From Sipunculus nudus (lineage: Eukaryota; Annelida; Sipuncula; Golfingiida; Sipunculidae), in NCBI GenBank assembly GCA_026874595.1, contig CM049317.1, positions 12,034,382 to 12,098,381 on the forward strand: a stretch of DNA of 64,000 nt, given 5' to 3'. The position numbers and the translations under genes are program-made. Below are positions 11,700 to 22,354 of this stretch, in pieces. How positions within the stretch are numbered: the first letter of the stretch is position 1; each line of letters begins with the position of its first letter. The notes under the pieces are model-generated. The model saw only the letters and a list, made by a program, of their open reading frames with translations. It was not told the DNA's origin and searched no databases.

Positions 11700-12790
11700 G
11701 TTGCCTTTTTTTTTTAAGTTACCCGTCTAATGTTACTATTCCTCCACCTTTATCTGCTCTTGCGATCACAGTATTTTCATTGTTCTGTCTGTACGATGGA
11801 GATGACTTTTCGTTCCAGATGGGACTAGTTGTTCTATATACTACCAAAGATGCATAAATCTGCTATCCCCGGCAGACCTTATGTATTAAGCATAGACACC
11901 CTAACTGAAAACTTATCCGGTTTTGTGGAATCATACTAAAAACCATTAATTACACAATCTAACAGTCATATTATTGACACCAGAAACTTCACAAATGAAA
12001 GAAATCAAACAGATCTCCAACATTCAATTCTAGTAACAATAAATATTATTGACACCAGAAACTTTACGAATGAAAGAAATCAAACAGATCTCCAAAATTC
12101 AATTCTAGTAACAATGAATGTAGAATCTTTATACGCAAATATACCTCGTGTAGACGTCTTAAAAGCAACACTTGAAACACAACAAACACAACGACCAACT
12201 TAAACCTGAAATTATCAACAAGCTCGCAGATTCCATTCTAGATCACACCGATTGCTCTTTTTTTAATAATAAGGTTTACCTTTAAATTATGGGAACCGCC
12301 AAAGGAATACGCATGGGGCTATGCTAAAGCCTTCATAATTTTCCTTAAAGAGGAATTCTCCCAAACCTCTCAAGGCTCTCTAACCCCTTCAACCCCAATA
12401 TATCTCAGTTACATAGATGGCATTTTTATAATGTGGCATCGCGGGCTTGAAAAACTTATGAACTTCCATAAAGCACTCGATTCCTATCATCACAATATTT
12501 ATCTTAAAATAGAACATCAATTTTAAACTATTAATTTGCTAGATACTTAGTTAAAATAGAATCAACATCTTTAATTACATCAATATGTAGCTAACCAACT
12601 GACATATATAATTACATACACCCAGCTAGTTTTCCCCCTCACACGAAGGAACATTTACAATATACAGCCAAAAAGGAAGAAACAACATTTGTTCAGATTC
12701 TAATGACAGAGGTCAATACATTAAGAAACTACAAAAAGAACCAAAAACAAATGAGGAAAGCCATCATAAATCATATTTCAAAGAAACCCA
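11700..12790 (+). mobile_element. Penelope-like retroelement fragment (reverse transcriptase)
   Basis: Translation in shifting frames gives LPKMHKSAIPGRPYVLSID, TENLSGFVESY, NVESLYANIP, MGTAKGIRMGL and YIDGIFIMWHRGLEKLMNF. These match, in order, conserved Penelope-like RT blocks; the catalytic YIDD is read here as YIDG. Stops and frameshifts are frequent. A ~73-base direct duplication (11968-12040 and 12043-12115, 'attattgacaccagaaac') is internal. No GIY-YIG domain is seen at this copy. Its 3' part (12600-12790) resembles the HPASFPPHTKEH region after the RT. Confidence 0.8.
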
Positions 12791-12799
12791 TAGTCGCAC

Positions 12800-13180
12800 C
12801 CCGCTAACTGTGGCATAACACCCGTGTCTGAAACCACTTACAATTACTTCGCGAACGATAGGCAGTTCTCAGTTTAGACAAGACCTTAAAGATTCTTTCC
12901 AGAGTTGAAGTTACCCTTATACAGATGTCGATGTCACGTCGTTTTCTGTCTGTCTTAACCACGTGCTCGTGCACAGACACACTCACTCAAGGCTCACAGT
13001 AAGCACAGAGACCTGCATATAAAATAAACGTATCTTTAATGCGCTAAATCTAACTAAAACAAAACATTTTCTATCTACACAGTAAACTCACAAGATCTGT
13101 TAGGTATCCTAGAGCACCCAGACAATCTGCAGCACTCAGACGTCGGTACCCAGACTACCAGTTCTTCTATGCTGGTCTCG
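12800..13180 (-). repeat. Possible fragment of another LTR family
   Basis: This adjoins the gypsy 3' LTR but is not repeated at the 5' LTR, so it is separate. It shares blocks with 49390-49735 ('cgtcgttttctgtctgtc' against 'cgtcgttgtctgtctg', and 'tatctttaatgcg'). No coding content. Confidence 0.3.
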
Positions 13181-13755
13181 TGCGCTCTTAGTCCTCAGTT
13201 AGTCACTGCCCGGTCACGCCGTATCTCGATACCTTTCGTCAATGACGAAAAATCTACCCCCGGTCACACATGAGCGCCCTCTCTCGGCCTCGTTGATGAA
13301 CCTTGCGTCAAGCGTGCGCTTCGGCGGTGCTGGTCTGCGTATCACTAGTCACTTTCCACCATCCCAGGATGTCCGCTACTCCGTCAGCTGGACATGTAGT
13401 ACACCCACTCTCCGCCCTGCGTTATTTGGCCTCGCCGATGTAGTCTCAACCGGAGTAAAAAGGGGTCTTCAACCCCAACCTGTCGATTACACTCGAAGAT
13501 CTGCTGCTTCTGCTGGAGATCTCTTCTCGTTTGTGGAGTGTGGGTGCCTTATCTGAACATTTATACCGGACCCTGCTGATTGGTACTTAATATTATTAAA
13601 ATGCAGTAATAAAGTAGCAGTACGCAAAGTATTCGGCAACCCTATTAATATTCATTAACTTGGACACGCAAGTAAGTTGAAACATTTACACACATGTCGT
13701 GTCCCCTCACCTCTGAACTGGTGACCTATGAACTACTGACCTGAGCGTTTGGTCA
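13181..13755 (-). repeat. 3' LTR of the gypsy-like element
   Basis: Matches 19283-19885 in long colinear blocks, e.g. 'gagcgccctctctcggcct', 'tttataccggaccctgctga' and 'acacatgtcgtgtcccct'. Minus-strand LTR start is TGACCAAACGCTCAGG. The inner edge is approximate. Confidence 0.8.
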
Positions 13756-15239
13756 GGCAGACAAATAAAGCAGTTATCACGATAGTTCACAGATTCCATT
13801 AATCCCATAACACTAATCCTCCTAACACAGACACAGTTCCAGTTGTTTAAGGACACATGACCTCTCGCTCTCACGTGACGTCTAGACGTTCCTCTAGTCC
13901 CTGGCGTAATATGTGTACACGGAGCACAGTCTAATCCCAGCGTACTACGATGGATACAAATCACAACTGGTTCTCATTGCGGTATAACTGTTCATCGTCC
14001 ATAAATCACATTTCGCGGGTCGCACACCGAATGTTCCTTTGGAACTCTGAATCAACGGCTCTCCCGGCTGTAGTCTACTGTAGCCCTCCAGTAAACGGGT
14101 ACCGTATGTACGCACTCTCTAGCTAAATTCAACACGATTACAGTTCCGCGTCAAGACAAAGTCCCCTTGCCTGTTCCTGGGAGAGCTCACCATCACAATT
14201 ATACCTGTTCTTCGGCAAGAAATACCACTGTCTCTGAAGTACTTAACAGATCGAGTATCAACAAGGTGGCCTGCTTCAGACGCAGACTGTCAATAACCAC
14301 TGACGTGATCGCCCATCTTGAAACACAGAAGTTAACAGACGGGCCGGTTGGACTGCTATAGCTCACTCATGTGACGCAATACTCACGAAGCGCTCCGGCT
14401 CTTCTCAAGATTACTGGGAATCACGCTTTATCTGAGACGCCTGATGTCACCACTCCCCCTAGACTTCTCCACCAATCAGCATTTCCATCCACGATGTATG
14501 TTGTCAACACACATAAAACTTAACGCAGACACACCCCCAGGGATTATTTCGTAGGAAAACTACCCTAAACAAATTCGCAGACAAGACGTCGCCTACCAGA
14601 CACATTAACTGTTGAGACCTTCATAGAAGTTCGGTTCTCACGAGTTTATACTATAAAGAAATGAACATCAAAGGATGCAGGTGGGGCCTACTAATTGCTT
14701 AACAGATTTGAATTTACATCAAATGAAACACATATCCATCCTAACTAGGTTTCTTACGTTAATGACTAAACAATAAACTCTATACAATAAATAAAACTTG
14801 AAAAATTATTCTCTGGTCATACTCCGTATACCTAATAACATAAAGTCACAGTCCTCTTGGGGCACGCGTGTTCTCTGGAACCACCAGTGAATCTCCAAAA
14901 CTAATTTCTCAACTACGAAACTAAGAAAATATAACCCAATGTAAATTTACAGTCTTACATGCTTACTTCTGTCTTATCCTTATCTGCCCCCCAGCACAAT
15001 GCGGTTGGGACCGTGTCATCAATAGTTTGATGCTCAGACACATCGGCTTAAACAATCTGCAAGTACATTATTATGTCTTTGACAACTCTTACTTTGTACC
15101 GGAATATCTGCATTACCAGTGCCCATCTCTTTATTCTTCGATTGTTGATTTTGGACATGTCAACAAATAACAGTGGTACATGATCTGTTTCTAAGACGAA
15201 CTATCTTCCGTACAGATAAGGGAACAACTTTCCTCTTGC

Positions 15240-16450
15240 CCATACTAAAGAAAGGCATTCTCGTTCGCCGGTAGAGTATCGGCTCTCGGCATCACTCATC
15301 TTCTGCTGACGTAGAACCAAAAATCTTTCCTCTCCATGCTGCTGCATATTTTCCTCCTATTTCAGCTTGTAAAGCATCGGTATACATTATAAATCCTTAG
15401 AAGAAATCTGGCAGGCGTAAAACTGGCTGTGTAGCAAGCTTACCCCTCAAATTTCCGAATGCCTTAACGGCCTCCATAGACCCTTGTAGTTCCGTTGTTT
15501 TTTCCTTCTTCGTCATATCCGTTAAAGGTTTGGCTATGCTGGCAAAATTGTGCATAAACATGCGATATTACCCCATTGCTGTTAGAAATGATCGAAACTA
15601 TGACTTGTTCGCTATTTTAGCAATGTCAATGATTTTACCAACCTTACATGTCTTAGGACGTATCTCACCTCTATCTATCATGTGGTTCAAGAACTCCACT
15701 CTCGAACCGCCTATCTTATTCTTGGCTGGCCTGGCTGTTATGTTGTGTCTACGAAGCCTGTCGAATACCTTCTTGACTACCTCAATGTGTGTTTTCCAGT
15801 CCTCAGCATGGATGATGATATCGTCTCTGTAGCTTTCTACGATGTCCAGTCCTCGTATTTATTGTCGAACCATCCTGCAAAAGACTGCACTTGCATTTAC
15901 TAATCCGAATGGCATGCGAACGAAGTTAAATAAACCTTTATCAGTCTAGAATGCACTGAGATGCTTATATTCCTCTGCCATTGGCACTAGCCAGGATCCT
16001 ATCGACAAGTCTATTTTGGTGAAATACTAAGAGTTACACAGCTTCCCCATTACAATCTCTTGATTAGGTTTGGTTCCGCATGAAATTTCGTTTTAGCATT
16101 CAACCGGCAAAAATCAATACAGTACCGATTAGATCCATCAGAGTTACCCAAGATTAACGGAGGGCTGGCATATTACGACTTCGAAATGAAGCATATTCAC
16201 TCATCTTATTGACGTCTTCCTTCATTTCCTCCTAGATTGCGTACGATACTGGGCATGACTTGCGCCAAAAGGGTTCCTTATCTACTAGATCGATGATGCA
16301 ATATAGCAAGTTTGTCTTATCGGATATATCTGTCAAATCATAATGATACGTCTCTATCAGTTTCCCCGCCTGCTGTTGCTGCTTTGCTGACAGGTTCGGC
16401 CAATGATTACCTCGTTGCATGTCTCCTTGGCCTGTAACGGACAACACGCA
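15240..16450 (-). pseudogene. Gypsy reverse transcriptase-RNase H remnant
   Basis: The pre-RT linker (LSAKQQQQAGKLIETY, then SDKTNLLYCIIDL) lies at 16400-16280. RT palm sequence YRDDIIIHAEDWKTHIEVV occurs near 15835-15780 (YRDD for the usual YIDD), followed by VFDRLRRHNITARPAKNKIG. RNase H shows AESRYSTGERECLSLVWA near 15295-15240. Several stops. Confidence 0.75.
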
Positions 16451-16889
16451 TCTTCTGTGCTTAGTTTTGAATCATCAGGGTCTTCGCTGCTTACCTGAGC
16501 GTTCTGGACAACTTCGAACAGCAGACTTCCTATACATGTCACCATCCATGTAGTTGATATGGAAGGTCTTGTGGTTCCCTTTGACACCGAGTCAATAGTT
16601 GCAATAGTTCACTTCCCCACAACTGAGAATTGACCCTTCCACTGCATTAGTAGCTTGTAGGTGTCAGTCGGCAATAAGAACAACAATATGTTCCTCACTT
16701 CCAGTCGTCTGATTGGGGTTTTCCGGTCAAAGAACATACGTTGTTTCACTTGGACCTTCCTTGATTTCTCATGTGCCAACCTGCAGGTCTCCTCCAACTA
16801 TCATTCAGTAATAACAAATATTCTTACGTATTGACGGTATCTTCGGCCCTGGTCTCGTCTTTCCACAGGTCACGCAAGCACTCATGGGA

Positions 16890-17678
16890 CCTCTTACTGT
16901 GCGTCCGTATAGTAGCTCAAATGATGAGAACTTAATGCTCTCCTGTGGTACCTAACGATAAGCAAAGAGTAAAGTTGGTACATACCTATTTCAATCTCGG
17001 GGCATCTCCTGGCATATTCTTTGCAACATCTTTTTCGTATCACCCCATTGCAAATGGGGTGATACGATGTCGTTGTATTATCGACAACAGCCTCGCGATC
17101 TCCCGCATCAAATCTGAGGTGACATGAGTTCCTCACTCACCAAGGATCTCTTTTGGTACACCGACCCTGGAAAACACATTCATAATTGCTTCAGCTATTA
17201 ATTGTTTCAATACTACGCAAAGGAAATGCTTCTGGATTGCATGTAGCTGAATCTAATACTGTCAGAAACCATCTGTACTTAAGATATGATTCAGTCATCG
17301 GTCCAACCATATCAATATCGATACGATCGAAGGGAGTACTGATCATCGGAATAGTTCCAAGTGGAGCTTTGCCTATCCTTCCTTTCGGAATAGTCCTTTG
17401 GCATATATCACATGACTGGCGATACCTTGCAACGTCACCTTTAATCCCTGGACAGTAGAAATTAGAAGTCACCCTTTCAAATGTATTCTGATATCCCATA
17501 TGACCTGCGAGAAGCCAGTCGTGTGCCACCGCCATTGCTTCATTTCATAGCTTCCGCGGTACCACCAGTTGAACAAAAGGAGTATGGTCTCTGGGTGAAA
17601 AGTAATCCCTTTAAATGACGCCATTCTTGGTTTAATATCTTTCTGTGCATCCTTTCTTTGAGTTTGTCCTATGTCCAC
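16890..17678 (-). pseudogene. Gypsy integrase remnant
   Basis: AHDWLLAGHMG, then SCDICQRT, gives the H-H-C-C zinc module. IDIDMVGPMT supplies the first core aspartate region, followed by YRWFLTVLDSAT and PLRSIETI. The C-terminal part below ~17190 is frameshifted. It directly follows the protease and precedes RT. Confidence 0.75.
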
Positions 17679-17923
17679 GTTTAATTAACGTCGCACTCTG
17701 TCAAGAGTAGTATCCTGCCGCTATGCTTCACGCTGTTGTACCACCATTTTCTCTTGTGCTCTGGCCACTACGGCACACGGCTGTCATTCTCCCTTACTGG
17801 CTTCAATCTCCTGTTTCTCGGCGACCACCTACCATCTGGATCTGCTGGTTGCATGGCTCCTTCAAGATTGCATATTACCTGAACAACACTTGGTTTTCAA
17901 TGGCTAAAGCCTCTACTGAACCT

Positions 17924-18238
17924 TCACAGTACGGTGTATCTCCGTAGACGTTTTGACAGTGCCTTTATCTCTTGTCCGTTAATCATCCAACAAGATTTAT
18001 ACTTGCCAGTGTAATCCCGATCTGTGCACAGACTTCGTTTCACCACTGTCCCATAGCATCCCGTGTCCCGTAACACCTCTACGTCTCTCTGGTTGTGGTC
18101 GACTCTCGCTTGGGTAACCGGCATCCGATCATTGTCTTCGAGGGATAAGGTTGTGATCTCTGTCCGACCTACATCTTGAGCCTTGCAGAATCTCACGTCA
18201 TCGTCCCGCTCTACAGGAATCCTCAGGCCATTCTCCAA
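17924..18238 (-). pseudogene. Gypsy aspartic protease remnant
   Basis: EVLRDTGCYGTVVKRSLC fits the retroelement protease active-site region, with DTG intact, followed by MINGQEIKA. The surrounding frames are broken. Confidence 0.65.
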
Positions 18239-18298
18239 TGTAAAGTTTTCCAGTTGCGGTACCCCCGAGACCTAATCTCGACGTAGAATTGCCCTTCT

Positions 18299-19214
18299 TT
18301 ACGATGTCGGTGTCCTTTCTACAAGTGACCTACAGTCCTTGGCGAAATGACCTGTTGTATTGCAAATAAAACAGTTACGTACGTTCATATTATCTGGCGT
18401 TCTCGAGGTTTGTTTTCTAGGACACTTGTCTAGCTCGTTTGATCGCCGGATACTTGTGCGTTTGGCGCCCTTTAGGGGCACTTAAGTGGTAGCACATATT
18501 ACCATGGACTTGCAAATGCTGTTCTGCGATGTCACACATGGTATCTCCTGGCCCACGTTTCTTAACGAATTATTTTGAGATATGTGGTGCATACGCTGGT
18601 GGCTTGTCTCTTAAAAATATATCTTTTAGCCTATCAAACGGTTGCAGAAGATGACCTAGTTCTATCCATTTATATAAGTAACCAACAGTCCTGATTACAA
18701 ACTGACTGAAACTCTCACCTGATTTTGGCAATGTCGTACGAAACTTGTATGAAAACCCGTTGCAGTCAACTGGTATTTGTATATCAACGTTTCCTTCACG
18801 TTGTCGTAGTAATTTATATCCTCAGGTGTCATCCTAGTACACTAGCAATGCACTACCTCGGAGCAATGTACTAAGATTTGAAGCCAACCCGTCACGTGAT
18901 CATCAAGTCCTTGGCGTTAACCTCGTATCTATGTAAATACGCATCCTTGTCATCACGTTTCTCGTCAAAAACGGCAACCTACGAACACTAGCCTCTCCAG
19001 AAGACCTCCCTGTATTCTAACCGGCTGCGGCCAGTGCAAGCTCATGTTTTCTGTGTTTCTGGGCCTCCCTGGCATTGGCTTCTCTCTCCTCGCGGGCTGC
19101 TTCTCTTTCCTCGCGTTCTGCCTCCAGTTGCCTCCCTGTTTCCTTGCGGGCTGCTTCTCGATCTTCCCTTGCTGTCTCTATCTTAAGACGTAGCTTTGCC
19201 CCCTCAGTGTGCAC
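18299..19214 (-). pseudogene. Gypsy gag remnant with CCHC zinc knuckle
   Basis: The N-terminal part (19214-19017) is a charged coiled coil rich in EREEREAAREE-type repeats. The knuckle CFICNTTGHFAKDC lies near 18390-18350. The frames are not continuous. Nucleocapsid-like RNA-binding role in the intact family. Confidence 0.65.
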
Positions 19215-19282
19215 ACTGTGCCCGCGTAAACGCTGCCAATTCAGGTCCCGTCAAGCCTGCCTTCTTGCACAACTCAAGCATT

Positions 19283-19885
19283 GCCTCAGTCCTCGGTTAG
19301 TCACTCCCCGGACCCGCCGTATCTCATTACCTCTCGTCACTGACAAACAACCCTACCGCCGGTCACACATGAGCGCCCTCTCTCGGCCTCGTTGATGAAA
19401 CCTACGTCGACCGTGCGTTTCGGCGGTGCTCTTCTGCGTCGCACCAGTCACCTTCCACCATCCCGGGATTTCCGCTACTCCGTCAGAATTCAAGACCACA
19501 TACCGGACAGGTAGTACATCTACTCACCGCCCTGCGCTATTCGGCCTCGTGGATGTCTCACCCGGGATAATAACGGGTCTTCGACCCCAACCTTTCGATG
19601 ACACGAACATCTGCTGCTTCTTCTAGAGATCCTTTCTCGTTGGCTGTTGTCGAACGAGCGAAGCTGAATTAAGCCTTTTCTGTACATTTATACCGGACCC
19701 TGCTGATTGGTACTGAATATTCATAAGATGCAGGAATAAAAATACGTGAATAGTACGAAAAGTGTTCGGTAGCTCTATGAACATCATTAACTTCGAAACG
19801 CAAGTTGCACCATTTACACACATGTCGTGTCCCCTAACCTCTGAACTGATAACCTATGAACTACTTACCTGAGCGTTTGGTCTCA
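19283..19885 (-). repeat. 5' LTR of the gypsy-like element
   Basis: Colinear partner of 13181-13755 with small indels, including an extra 'aattcaagaccacatacc'-type insertion near 19487-19506. Minus-strand start near 19885. The primer-binding site should lie just below 19283. Confidence 0.8.
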
Positions 19886-19959
19886 GTTGGCAAACATTAG
19901 TTTATGTTAACATGCGGAGGCGGCCGAATTGCAATGAGCGCCTGCTCAACGAGAACGGC

Positions 19960-20514
19960 AAAAGGAGCAAGTGACAATGCAACCATATGTCAGTGTACAA
20001 TTATGTATGGGAAAATCTTTAACGCGTCATAATAGACAACCCAAATCTACAACAGAAGATGTCCGTAATCAAATTACTAACACACACACACTGAGAATTC
20101 CACATATCCCTGTAAAGGAATATGCGGCCTATCATGTCCGTTAAACAGGGAGACCAAAAAACTGCTTCCATGGACATTTTAGTTGCAAATCAAAAGGTTT
20201 GGTTTGATCAATGAAATGCAACATTTGTCCCCCTGCAATACATATAGGAGGAACTAGTCAGACAACTAAGCCTCAGAATTAACGACCACAGTCTAACAAT
20301 AAAATCAAAAGACAATAACACACAGATAGGTGAATATATAAAAAAAACGGAACACACAGATAATAATATAAAGGAATTTTTATTTAGTGGAAATTTGGAT
20401 AACAAACCCACAAAGGGTTCGTGAATTAAAGCTAGTTGAAAGGAGGTTTAATTGTATTAAAAACGGATAAAACTATAGTCAACAGAAAGGCGTCTTAGTT
20501 CATTTATTTTTCAA

Positions 20515-20520
<6 letters not shown>
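19960..20520 (+). mobile_element. Penelope-like element 3' fragment with GIY-YIG endonuclease
   Basis: Translation near 20190-20260 gives SMKCNICPPAIHIGGTSQTT, matching the GIY-YIG endonuclease start of Penelope-like elements (YIGxTSQ). After a one-base shift the frame continues RINDHSLTIKSKDN and NNIKEFLFSGNL to a TGA near 20422. The RT part is missing here. A different copy from the RT fragment at 11700-12790, which contains no endonuclease. Confidence 0.65.
20466..20516 (+). repeat. Terminal repeat of Penelope-like element, copy 1
   Basis: About 50 bases beginning 'gataaaactatagtcaacag' that recur at 21018-21068, both running straight into (AT)n. Fits a pseudo-LTR or two adjacent insertions of one family. 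Confidence 0.6.

Positions 20521-20576
<56 letters not shown>
20516..20576. repeat. (AT)n microsatellite
   Basis: AT run directly following the Penelope-like 3' end. Confidence 0.9.
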
Positions 20577-20578
<2 letters not shown>

Positions 20579-20854
20579 CTAACACTGAACAATAGTTCTA
20601 ATAATTAGCTATATTCATCATTAAATTTCTAATATATATGTTTGATTCCTCATATTTCAACTCTATGTGATACGTCTTGTGATGACATTTTTAATCAACC
20701 TTGTAAAGTATATTGAAGACCCCATATTGAAATTAAAATAACATTAATGAATTCATGAAGAAACATAACAGCCATGTGTAAGTACACCGGGTAAACATAT
20801 AGCATTTTGAGACTGTAACAACTAACACTGACCACATCATTTACCCCCTTCTAT

Positions 20855-20871
20855 GTATGTATGTATGTATG

Positions 20872-20954
<83 letters not shown>
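20855..20954. repeat. (GTAT)n then (AT)n microsatellite
   Basis: About six GTAT units leading into a long AT run. Confidence 0.9.
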
Positions 20955-20956
<2 letters not shown>

Positions 20957-20980
20957 AAACATAAAGTCCACTTATCAAAC

Positions 20981-21010
20981 CTGACGAAGAATATGGTGTT
21001 ATCAAAACGA
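20981..21010 (+). ncRNA. Decayed hammerhead-like motif of Penelope-like element
   Basis: CTGACGA fits the hammerhead CUGANGA box and is followed, after a short stem region, by AAAAC where the family has GAAAC. Penelope-like elements are known to carry hammerhead motifs in their terminal repeats with the same 'ctgacgaag' start. Here the core G is changed and the stem is poor, so activity is unlikely. It lies just upstream of the repeat at 21018. Confidence 0.35.
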
Positions 21011-21017
21011 TCGGATT

Positions 21018-21067
21018 GATAAAACTATAGTCAACAGAAAGGCGTCTTGGTTCATTTATTTTTCAAG

Positions 21068-21068
<1 letters not shown>
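21018..21068 (+). repeat. Terminal repeat of Penelope-like element, copy 2
   Basis: Near-identical to 20466-20516 and also followed by (AT)n (21067-21124). Confidence 0.6.

Positions 21069-21124
<56 letters not shown>
21067..21124. repeat. (AT)n microsatellite
   Basis: AT run after the second Penelope-like terminal repeat. 21125-21402 holds nothing recognisable. Confidence 0.85.
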
Positions 21125-21126
<2 letters not shown>

Positions 21127-21402
21127 TAAATGTAAATTTTCCTTGTCCATCATTTATTTCATTTTTAATAGGCATTACGTGTAACAGTAACTCTTTAATT
21201 AACTATGATTATATTCATTTATTCCTTTCATAAACAAATCCTCGCGATGAACATATTCGGGTATGTCTTGGTTACTTTAAGATATTATTGGCGTATTTTC
21301 GTCTGATGATAAACAAAGGAAGGTGTCCTTTAGCAACCATAAAATTAAGATATTACCTGTGTTGTAACAACTAGATTAAGATATTGTTTGACGTCTTACC
21401 AG

Positions 21403-22354
21403 ACTGACACAGAAAGGTCACTTCTTGATCCATCTCCCGTCAGGCCAGGGCACAAAAAGTGGTCTTCCACTAGCCGCTAATATAATGGGTCAGGAAAAAA
21501 GTAATAGGGAAACGTCATTTATTACGGCATATACGAAATGTATGTTGGAAATTAAAATTTCATGCTTGCCTTGTGTAGATTTAATTATAACTATTATATA
21601 CAAATAGCATGGTAAATTATATCATACAATAATCAAACACTTTATCAGTATGAAGAAGTAAAGCAGGTAGGTAGAGCATACATATCTATTAAAGTAATTA
21701 CATTATTCGTAAAGAGATCATTTTACATTAAGTAAATAAAATTGTTGGGCATAGGAAATGACGAACAACGGAATTATATTTAGGAAAGTGTAAAATTAAG
21801 ATATCATAAAAATGGAAAACATAGGAAGGTGAGTTCTGGTAAGTAAGATGTCAAGATATCAATTCTGTTGCTAGCTGCTAAATTAAGAAGTTTTATCTAA
21901 GCCACAAAGGTCGACTCGTGATCCCTCTTCAGTCAGTTCTGAGCAGAGGAAAGGGCCTTCAACGGACTGCTTAGAAAACCAGTTAATTAACAAGGTAATA
22001 GGAGCTCCTCCCCTTATTCAAAGCATAAGTTAACTCTGTAGCGTCTATACATTTTAAAGCAAGGTGCAATATCTGAAGAAGCTTCAGATAAAGTTGTAGG
22101 TAGTTAAGTCTATTGATCGGGCATATTGGGTTCTCTGATATAAATACATTGAACGCACACCTGATTTTCCGTTTAGGAAAATGACCAATCCTAAGATATA
22201 ATGCACATCAGAATGTATATGTTGCTTACTACTAAATTAAGATATTATTTCACATCTGAGCAGGCTGATTTAAAAAGGGATCCCTCTCCAGTCAGGTATG
22301 AGCACGGGAAATGGCCTTTTCACAACCAGCTCAGATAAGCAGTCAGAAGGAAAG
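21403..22354 (+). pseudogene. Oldest left-edge R units: two dead, one open
   Basis: 21403-21500 has a TAA and a length not divisible by three. 21902-21994 is open (31 codons, PQRSTRDPSSVSSEQRKGPS). 22264-22354 lost a base and reads into TAA. These flank the second gypsy insertion and are the most diverged copies on this side. Confidence 0.65.

Larger units (their letters stand above)
13181..19885 (-). mobile_element. Ty3/gypsy-like LTR retrotransposon with INT upstream of RT (Gmr1-like order)
   Basis: Two diverged LTRs (13181-13755 and about 19283-19885) enclose minus-strand gag and pol. Reading down the minus strand: gag coiled coil (19214-19017), CCHC knuckle (about 18400), aspartic protease (18238-17924), integrase HHCC and core (about 17678-16890), then reverse transcriptase (about 16450-15430) and RNase H (about 15330-15240). 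In most Ty3/gypsy elements RT-RH precedes INT. This order is that of the Gmr1-like group. All frames carry stops and the LTRs are clearly diverged, so it is an old, inactive copy. 13756-15240 holds no recognised domain and is probably its 3' internal region. Confidence 0.75.

Noticed and set aside
13242..13556. Plus-strand open frame of 104 codons
   Set aside because: Entirely inside the gypsy 3' LTR; GC-richer LTR sequence gives chance frames, and the 19.3-kb LTR does not keep it.
15530..15832. Plus-strand open frame of 100 codons
   Set aside because: Antisense shadow of the gypsy reverse transcriptase.
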